Below are positions 6,743-10,785 of a stretch of DNA of 10,785 bases, in pieces. The stretch is from CAYYGL01 sp964471235 (lineage in GTDB: Bacteria > Calditrichota > Calditrichia > RBG-13-44-9 > J075). Below the pieces are notes generated by a model. It was not told where the DNA came from. It was given only the letters and a program-made list of their open reading frames with translations, and made no database searches. The translations under genes and the position numbers were made by a program. The stretch lies in the NCBI GenBank assembly GCA_964471235.1, contig CAYYGL010000168.1, positions 1 to 10,785 on the forward strand, read 5' to 3'. Every line of letters starts with the position of its first letter. Within the stretch, counting starts at the first letter, position 1.

Positions 6743-7954
6743 TTACTCCACACTGTCCGGTTTGATGGTATTGCTGACATTTCGCAGCAGCAATCGGGAT
6801 TCACTGATGTCTGCCATTCTTTTAAAAGGAATTTCGAAGAGATGGTTGCCATTGACCAGCAGGGTCAGGAAATTAATGGCGGCGGCAACCACCTGGAGCG
6901 GTGGGAGCATCAGGTCGGCAAGCAGGTCTTCCCCCCGGGTTTGTATCCAGTCTGTTTGTTCCTTTAGTTGAGATACAAAATTTGAAGAGATCGCCATCGG
7001 CGGCACGTCGGGTTTGGGGACCGCTTCCTTAACAGCCAACCCTTTTCCCTGGATGACCGCCATGATAGGAGCAGTGCCGTGTGAAGCAAACAGCAGCCAG
7101 GAGAGACTTCGCACCCCAAACCAGACAAAACAGGAGATCAGCAGAATCCCGCCAATGCCCGGGTCAAAGTCCGGTGAATACTGGGCTACCCAGGGTATCA
7201 GGCTATCTACAAATTCCCGGTAAAGAAAGATGACTTCCACAAAGAGTACAATGACCTCAATCACCCCAATCCCGGCGATCGCCGATACTTTTTTATCACG
7301 CACCGATCCCATAAAAGTTGAGAGCACTGCATAACTGCCCAGCACAATGAAAAACAGAAAAATGAACAGGGGAATGCGAATCACGGTCTCGGAAAGTTGT
7401 TCACCGGTAATGTTGGAAAAGGTGTCAATGACCAGCGGGGAGGTCACGTAAGTAAAAATGAAAGCTTCGATGGTACACCAGAAGAGGGTCAGGGAAACGG
7501 CTATCCAGGGCACCGGGGAAGAGACCAGTGACTGCCCCAGGCTGCGCAGCAACCGGAAAGGCGCAAAGATAATATCCTGCACCAATGCCCAGAACGACAG
7601 GATGGCGACCTTTGCCAGGGTCAGCATGGCAGCAACAGCAGTGTAAACAAATTTCACAACCCCGCCCCAGAACGCCACGATGGCTTTGCCCAGGTCCCAC
7701 CAGGTAATTAATAAGGCGGTGATAAACTCTCGTCGGTTCTGCCGTACCAGAACAGTAAGCATTGCCGCCACGGTGACCCAACAGCCGAGGATCAGCGCCA
7801 ACACCGGTAGCAATAAAAACAAGCGTTTGGCGCTCATCAACCAGGTGGGATCTCCGGCTCCCCATGAAAATTGGATAAATGCATTTTGAAAGAATGCCGG
7901 GAACAGCAGGATGGAAGCGATCAGTTTTATTAATCCATTGTTATCCGTCCACAT
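6743..7954 (-). CDS. Polytopic membrane protein of unknown family
   Basis: The product is 403 aa and not recognised. Hydrophobic segments lie near residues 8-29, 44-70, 86-130 (one or two), 149-172, 192-215, 222-247 and 267-290, giving about seven or eight membrane spans. From about 300 to the end it is soluble, with a proline-rich start (KPDVPP), a helical stretch (VSQLKEQTDWIQ) and one more hydrophobic patch at about 370-388. No transporter or enzyme signature was seen. ATG 7954 follows GGGGGTG with 5 nt spacing. It is the first gene of a two-gene unit with the VWA lipoprotein, so a complex at the inner membrane with the lipoprotein facing the periplasm is a reasonable inference. A channel, a secretion accessory or a sensor cannot be told apart. 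Confidence 0.8.
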   Translation of the reverse strand: MWTDNNGLIKLIASILLFPAFFQNAFIQFSWGAGDPTWLMSAKRLFLLLPVLALILGCWVTVAAMLTVLVRQNRREFITALLITWWDLGKAIVAFWGGVVKFVYTAVAAMLTLAKVAILSFWALVQDIIFAPFRLLRSLGQSLVSSPVPWIAVSLTLFWCTIEAFIFTYVTSPLVIDTFSNITGEQLSETVIRIPLFIFLFFIVLGSYAVLSTFMGSVRDKKVSAIAGIGVIEVIVLFVEVIFLYREFVDSLIPWVAQYSPDFDPGIGGILLISCFVWFGVRSLSWLLFASHGTAPIMAVIQGKGLAVKEAVPKPDVPPMAISSNFVSQLKEQTDWIQTRGEDLLADLMLPPLQVVAAAINFLTLLVNGNHLFEIPFKRMADISESRLLLRNVSNTIKPDSVE

Positions 7955-8081
7955 AACCGCACCCCCGGAAAATTTTTTGGGATGAACATTTGTTTCAATT
8001 CACGGGATATTACCGCAAAGGAAATGCCAGTACGAGGGTTAAATCCGAACCAGGGGACCGATACAGCCCTGTTTTTAAAGA

Positions 8082-8093
8082 TGATATAAATCA
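8082..8093. promoter_or_regulatory. CRP/FNR-like palindrome TGAT-N4-ATCA
   Basis: The minus strand reads GTGATTTATATCAT: a perfect TGAT/ATCA dyad with 4-nt spacing, matching 8 of 10 specified bases of the FNR box TTGAT-N4-ATCAA. It overlaps the candidate -10, which would fit repression. An AT-rich chance palindrome is quite possible. Confidence 0.25.
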
Positions 8094-8112
8094 CATATTT
8101 TAAAATCGCCAA
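8083..8112 (-). promoter_or_regulatory. Candidate promoter for the membrane/VWA operon
   Basis: On the minus strand, TTGGCG (8107-8112) and TATATC (8083-8088) are separated by 18 nt, each matching 4 of 6 consensus bases. The leader to ATG 7954 would be about 120 nt. This is a sigma-70-type guess; FCB-group promoters often differ. Confidence 0.3.
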
Positions 8113-8224
8113 TTTAAAACAGTGGGGAAGGTGCTTGCCGAAAACGGAAAAGTATGAATTTATGTATAGATTTTTTACACTATGAAGTGTGTGAGTGGAA
8201 AAATATCAAAAATGAAAGGAATTG

Positions 8225-8307
8225 GTAATGAGTAACGAGTCATAAGTGATGATGCCGGATTTCTCCAATATGCATCTTATACCCATTTACTTCTGCTACT
8301 CATTTAC
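8225..8307. repeat. Imperfect nested inverted repeat, GAGTAA words
   Basis: The outer arms GTAATGAGTA (8225-8234) and TACTCATTTAC (8297-8307) pair with one bulge. The inner arms ATAAG/ATGC (8242-8246, 8252-8255) pair with GCAT/CTTAT (8272-8275, 8276-8280). The 83-nt unit would fold into an interrupted long hairpin. It lies 38 nt after the xseB stop and may mark its transcript end. Confidence 0.4.
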
Positions 8308-8344
8308 AGATCAACTGCTGACAGTGAACCGCCGATAGCTATTC

Positions 8345-8581
8345 TTACATCTCCCCTGCTCCGTTCCAATCTTCCGTTTTCAAGTCTCCTTCCGGGGTGC
8401 GGGATAGTTTCTGAATTTTTTTCTCGGCTGCTTCCAGTTTCTGACTGCAAAAATCAATCAGCTTCATCCCTTCTTCATATAATTGAAGGGATTCTTCCAG
8501 GCTGATCTCCCCCGCTTCCAGGATGCGGGCAATTTCTTCCAGTCTTTTAAATGCCTCTTCAAAATTCATTTTTTGGGTCAT
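8345..8581 (-). CDS. xseB: Exodeoxyribonuclease VII small subunit
   Basis: The 78-aa product is full length for the family. It has the conserved helical hairpin: FEEAFKRLEEI, then LEAGEISLEESLQLYEEGM, then C.QKLEAAEKKIQKL. XseB subunits bind the helical part of XseA to form the active nuclease, which degrades single-stranded DNA to oligonucleotides in the cytoplasm. The start overlaps the xseA stop as ATGA (8578-8581), and AGGAG at 8589-8593 (minus-strand sense) lies 7 nt upstream, inside xseA. Translational coupling with xseA is likely. The short acidic tail after about residue 62 is typical variable sequence. Confidence 0.96.
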   Translation of the reverse strand: MTQKMNFEEAFKRLEEIARILEAGEISLEESLQLYEEGMKLIDFCSQKLEAAEKKIQKLSRTPEGDLKTEDWNGAGEM

Positions 8582-9777
8582 GTGTCATCTCCTGATTTCT
8601 GAACTTCAGCAAAAAAATGCCCCTTTGCCAATTGTACTTTCACCTGGTCCCTCGGCTGAACCCGGGCAACATCCTTTACAACATTGCCGTCTTTATAACA
8701 AATACTATATCCCCGTTGAAGAATTGCTTCGGGGTTCATAGACTGAATTTGCTTTCGCAGGGTATTCAGTTGACTGTGAGATAGCTGAATCCGGTGGTTG
8801 ATCAGTTGCCGAATATTCCGCTCTATTTCATCCAGGCGCTGCATACGCTGGTAAACCTGGTCCAACGGTTGGCGGAAGCCATAGCCGGAGCGGAGATTCT
8901 CCAGGGCGGTGCGGTAGGTGGTGATTCGCTTTTTCAATGTGGTCGAGAACCGTTCCGCATAATAAAGCAGTTGTCCCGTTATCTCTGTTTTATTGCGCAC
9001 CACTAACTCGGCAGCCGCCGAGGGCGTGAGAGCGCGGCGGTCGGCTACAAAATCGGCGATGGAAAAATCCACTTCATGGCCTACTGCGGAAATTACCGGG
9101 ATTCGGGAAGCGTAAATTGCCCGGGCAACTTCTTCTTCGTTGAATGCCCATAAATCTTCCAGGGAGCCGCCGCCCCTGCCAACAATCAACACGTCCACCT
9201 TACCGTATGCATTAAAATCGCCAATTGCCCGGGCAATTTCCGATGCTGCACCCTCGCCCTGCACCCGCACCGGGTAAATAATCAACTCAATCCCCGGGAA
9301 ACGCCGCTGGATAACGCTGATGATGTCCCGAATGGCGGCGCCGGTGGGGGAGGTCACCACCCCGATGCGTTCCGGATATGCGGGCAGCGGTTTTTTGTGC
9401 GCTTCGTCGAACAGCCCTTCGGCATGGAGCTTTTTTTTAAGCTGCTCGAACGCCATCTGCAAAGACCCCACCCCTGCCGGGTGCATTTGCTGAATAATCA
9501 ATTGATAATTGCCGCCCCGTTCATATACCTGAACATCCCCTTCCACAATCACATGCATCCCGTTTTGCGGTTGAAAAATCAAACGCCCGGCGCGGTACTT
9601 CCACAGCGCACAGCTAATCTGGGCGTTCTCATCTTTTAAGGTAAAATAAATATGCCCGGAAGAATGGCGTTTAAAGTTGGAAATTTCCCCTTCCACCCAC
9701 AGGCGGGGGAAGCTGCTTTCCAACAATTCCTTGATCTGGCGGGTGAGCTGACTGACGGTTAAAATGTTCTGGTCCAT
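8578..9777 (-). CDS. xseA: Exodeoxyribonuclease VII large subunit
   Basis: The 399-aa product from ATG 9777 is somewhat shorter than E. coli XseA (about 456 aa). Residues 4-100 are the N-terminal OB-fold that binds single-stranded DNA (LWVEGEISNFKRHSSGHIYF). The catalytic domain follows: RIGVVTSPTGAAIRDI at 137-152, VGRGGGSLEDLWAFNEEE at 199-216, SAVGHEVDFSIADFVADRRA at 230-249, then TPSAAAEL. A long helical region (about 262-350) is where XseB docks, and NPEAILQRGYS near 360 is also conserved. The frame can be opened 12 codons further to a TTG at 9813, but the family begins at MDQNILTVSQL, so ATG 9777 was chosen even though no clear Shine-Dalgarno precedes it. It forms an operon with xseB. 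A weak promoter may lie near 9845-9870. Confidence 0.96.
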   Translation of the reverse strand: MDQNILTVSQLTRQIKELLESSFPRLWVEGEISNFKRHSSGHIYFTLKDENAQISCALWKYRAGRLIFQPQNGMHVIVEGDVQVYERGGNYQLIIQQMHPAGVGSLQMAFEQLKKKLHAEGLFDEAHKKPLPAYPERIGVVTSPTGAAIRDIISVIQRRFPGIELIIYPVRVQGEGAASEIARAIGDFNAYGKVDVLIVGRGGGSLEDLWAFNEEEVARAIYASRIPVISAVGHEVDFSIADFVADRRALTPSAAAELVVRNKTEITGQLLYYAERFSTTLKKRITTYRTALENLRSGYGFRQPLDQVYQRMQRLDEIERNIRQLINHRIQLSHSQLNTLRKQIQSMNPEAILQRGYSICYKDGNVVKDVARVQPRDQVKVQLAKGHFFAEVQKSGDDT

Positions 9778-9811
9778 AACAGGTCTGTTGATGCGTATAA
9801 AAATGAAGCAC

Positions 9812-9840
9812 AAAAAGCGCAGAGAAGAATCCCCGCGCTT
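9812..9840 (-). terminator. Possible weak intrinsic terminator upstream of xseA
   Basis: On the minus strand AAGCGC (9835-9840) pairs with GCGCTT (9815-9820) over a 14-nt loop and is followed by a short T run (9812-9816). It would end transcripts of the 31-aa gene before xseA. The stem and T run are both short. Confidence 0.25.
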
Positions 9841-10030
9841 ACATTTGATTTTGGAAACAATTCAACAGGACTTGGCTGGTGACATTTGTTGAGAATTGGC
9901 ATCGTGAATCGTTTAACGGAACTGGAAAATGCCCGGAAAACCCGCTTCCATCGCATTTGGCTTCCATGCAAAAAATCCCCGTTTCGATTCATCCCCCAGC
10001 ATTGTATTGTTCCATGACCAGCTAAACAGC

Positions 10031-10126
10031 TTATCGAATTTTTTTCTTGTGGCGATTTTTGCGTAATCGTTTTTTCCGTTTGTGGGTTGCCATTTTATGG
10101 CGTTTTCGTTTGCGACCACAGGGCAT
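10031..10126 (-). CDS. AURKAIP1/COX24-type small ribosomal protein (bS22/mS38-like), 31 aa
   Basis: This tiny gene is short enough for automatic callers to miss. ATG 10126 to TAA gives 31 residues, about two thirds Lys, Arg or His, beginning MPCGRKRKRHKMATHKRK and ending in RKNRHKKKIR. It matches the pattern of the short Bacteroidota protein annotated as AURKAIP1/COX24 domain-containing. Relatives are bS22 in mycobacterial 30S subunits and mS38 in mitochondrial small subunits, which bind rRNA near the decoding region. A perfect AAGGAG (10135-10140) stands 8 nt before the start, and a promoter-like pair lies further upstream. The family call is from memory; the residue pattern and the ribosome site together make chance unlikely. 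Confidence 0.88.
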   Translation of the reverse strand: MPCGRKRKRHKMATHKRKKRLRKNRHKKKIR

Positions 10127-10134
10127 ACAACTTA

Positions 10135-10140
10135 CTCCTT
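10135..10140 (-). promoter_or_regulatory. Strong Shine-Dalgarno AAGGAG for the 31-aa gene
   Basis: AAGGAG on the minus strand, 8 nt before ATG 10126, is the best ribosome site in the window. It is the main DNA evidence that the 31-codon frame is translated. Confidence 0.8.
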
Positions 10141-10169
10141 GTGTTTCTTTGAGTGAAGGTCCGCTATTT

Positions 10170-10200
10170 ATGATAATTTGCTTAAAATCAATTTTGTCAT
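10170..10200 (-). promoter_or_regulatory. Candidate promoter of the 31-aa gene
   Basis: On the minus strand, ATGACA (10195-10200, 5 of 6 to TTGACA) and TATCAT (10170-10175, 5 of 6 to TATAAT) are 19 nt apart. The start point would give a leader of about 37 nt. The spacing is long, so confidence is modest. Confidence 0.4.
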
Positions 10201-10225
10201 TCGTGCCTGGCTGTTCCCCAATTTC

Positions 10226-10258
10226 AAAAAAAGCTATTGGTTCCCCTGCTGCTGAACC
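10226..10258 (-). terminator. Weak terminator at the end of the TPR gene
   Basis: On the minus strand GGTTC (10254-10258) pairs with GAACC (10239-10243), and a run of seven T (10226-10232) follows 6 nt later. The hairpin lies within the last codons of the TPR gene. The short stem and the gap make it doubtful. Confidence 0.2.
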
Positions 10259-10785
10259 CCTTTGTGTATCGATTCCAGAAACTTCATTGCCTGTTGTGCC
10301 TGAGGCGATTGGGGAGCAATCTGGTTTAACTTCGCCCAGGAATCTTTCACCTTTTGCATCTGCCCGGTTTGCAAAGCCACAATCCCCAGGTTGTAGAGAG
10401 CATTGAGATGGTTCGGGGCAGCCTGTAACGCCAGTTCAAATTGTTCCTGCGCTTTTTTGAAGTCGCTGGCATTGTAATAGCACACGCCCAGGTCAACCAG
10501 AACGTCCGGATTGTTTGGATTCAATTGCAGCGCCTTTTTATAATAAGGGATGGCTTCCTGAAATTTGCCGCTGTCAAAAAGCATATTCCCGGCATGTATT
10601 TGGGAAGATGCAACCTCAGGATTTTCTTTCGCATCCTTAATGGCAGCGGTAACCTCTTCAGGGGAAGGGGGCGGTTGTTGGGGAACGGGCGGCGTATTGT
10701 CGGTAGTTTGTTGAGTGGGGGTGGATGACATTACCGTCTGGTTCAGTTTGCTTTCCACCGGCTGAATAAACTCAATATAATAATA
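10234..10785 (-). CDS. TPR-repeat protein, 5' end open at window edge
   Basis: The last 174 codons from a GTG at 10758 encode a proline- and glutamine-rich linker (about 11-35), then three tetratricopeptide repeats at about 51-84, 85-117 and 118-150 (AGNMLFDSGKFQEAIPYYKKALQLNP is the first), and a Q-rich tail. TPRs are protein-protein scaffolds; the partner is unknown. The frame stays open from 10758 to the window edge (reading YYYIEFIQP), and neither GTG 10758 nor ATG 10731 has a Shine-Dalgarno. The true start is therefore probably beyond 10785 and the gene is partial here, perhaps with an N-terminal membrane anchor. The first base given is the edge, not a start codon. Confidence 0.8.
   Translation of the reverse strand, partial: YYYIEFIQPVESKLNQTVMSSTPTQQTTDNTPPVPQQPPPSPEEVTAAIKDAKENPEVASSQIHAGNMLFDSGKFQEAIPYYKKALQLNPNNPDVLVDLGVCYYNASDFKKAQEQFELALQAAPNHLNALYNLGIVALQTGQMQKVKDSWAKLNQIAPQSPQAQQAMKFLESIHKGVQQQGNQ

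Larger units (their letters stand above)
7955..8344. other. Spacer between xseB and the membrane-protein gene
   Basis: This 390-nt stretch has no supported gene. It holds a candidate minus-strand promoter with an overlapping palindrome (8082-8112), an AT-rich stretch around 8150-8220, and an imperfect inverted repeat at 8225-8307. No classical terminator follows xseB. Confidence 0.5.

Noticed and set aside
7930..8112. 60-codon minus-strand frame upstream of the membrane gene
   Set aside because: It starts with TTG, has no Shine-Dalgarno and overlaps the real start; its first codons coincide with the candidate promoter.
9778..9813. 12-codon upstream extension of xseA to a TTG
   Set aside because: The family N-terminus begins at the internal ATG, and the extra residues (MCFIFIRINRPV) match nothing expected.
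9759..9992. 77-codon minus-strand frame between the 31-aa gene and xseA
   Set aside because: GGGGG abuts the ATG with no spacing, the frame overlaps the xseA start out of frame, and nothing in the product is recognisable. A hydrophobic stretch near its end is suggestive, but not enough.
9913..10119. 68-codon minus-strand frame overlapping the 31-aa gene
   Set aside because: It uses a different frame over the well-supported 31-aa gene and has no ribosome site of its own.

Overview
The window looks like a piece of a chromosome from a bacterium of the FCB group, probably Calditrichota/KSB1-like or a related Ignavibacteria/Bacteroidota lineage. Three things point there. Two large secreted proteins end in the C-terminal sorting domain typical of that group (QNYPNPFNPE, then a WDG..DAGQPVASGVY block and a final RKMVLL). 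Both carry CRTAC1-type FG-GAP plus ASPIC/UnbV modules. A 31-residue basic protein of the AURKAIP1/COX24 (bS22/mS38-like) type is also present, in the form common in Bacteroidota. The placement is inferred from family knowledge, not from a search.

Layout: the left half (274-5448) has two plus-strand paralogous genes for exported calcium-loop beta-propeller proteins. The first is a head-to-tail double module of 1066 aa and the second a single module of 617 aa. The right half (5897-10785) is all minus strand. In transcription order, from right to left, it reads: a TPR protein (open at the window edge), the 31-aa ribosomal-type gene, xseA and xseB (exodeoxyribonuclease VII, overlapping by ATGA), a 390-nt spacer, a polytopic membrane protein of unknown family, and a lipoprotein with a von Willebrand A (VWA) fold. 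The last two genes are 3 nt apart and form a clear two-gene unit.

The convergent spacer 5449-5896 is unusually structured. It holds a strong hairpin, a five-tract G-quadruplex motif running into a purine heptamer repeat, an imperfect inverted repeat, and a ~154-bp MITE-like element with ~34-bp imperfect terminal inverted repeats around two palindromes that differ by compensatory changes. Other spacers carry degenerate inverted repeats built from different short words. A short palindrome of a type seen as dispersed repeats sits in frame inside the sorting domain of the second propeller gene.

How the genes work together: the propeller proteins are probably exported and cell-surface attached or released by a T9SS-like route, whose machinery is not in this window. 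XseA and XseB form one nuclease. The VWA lipoprotein and membrane protein probably form an envelope complex of unknown role. No phage, CRISPR, transposase or defence gene is visible. The most original items are the VWA/membrane pair, the nested palindromic element, the double-module protein, the in-gene palindrome and the hidden 31-aa gene.
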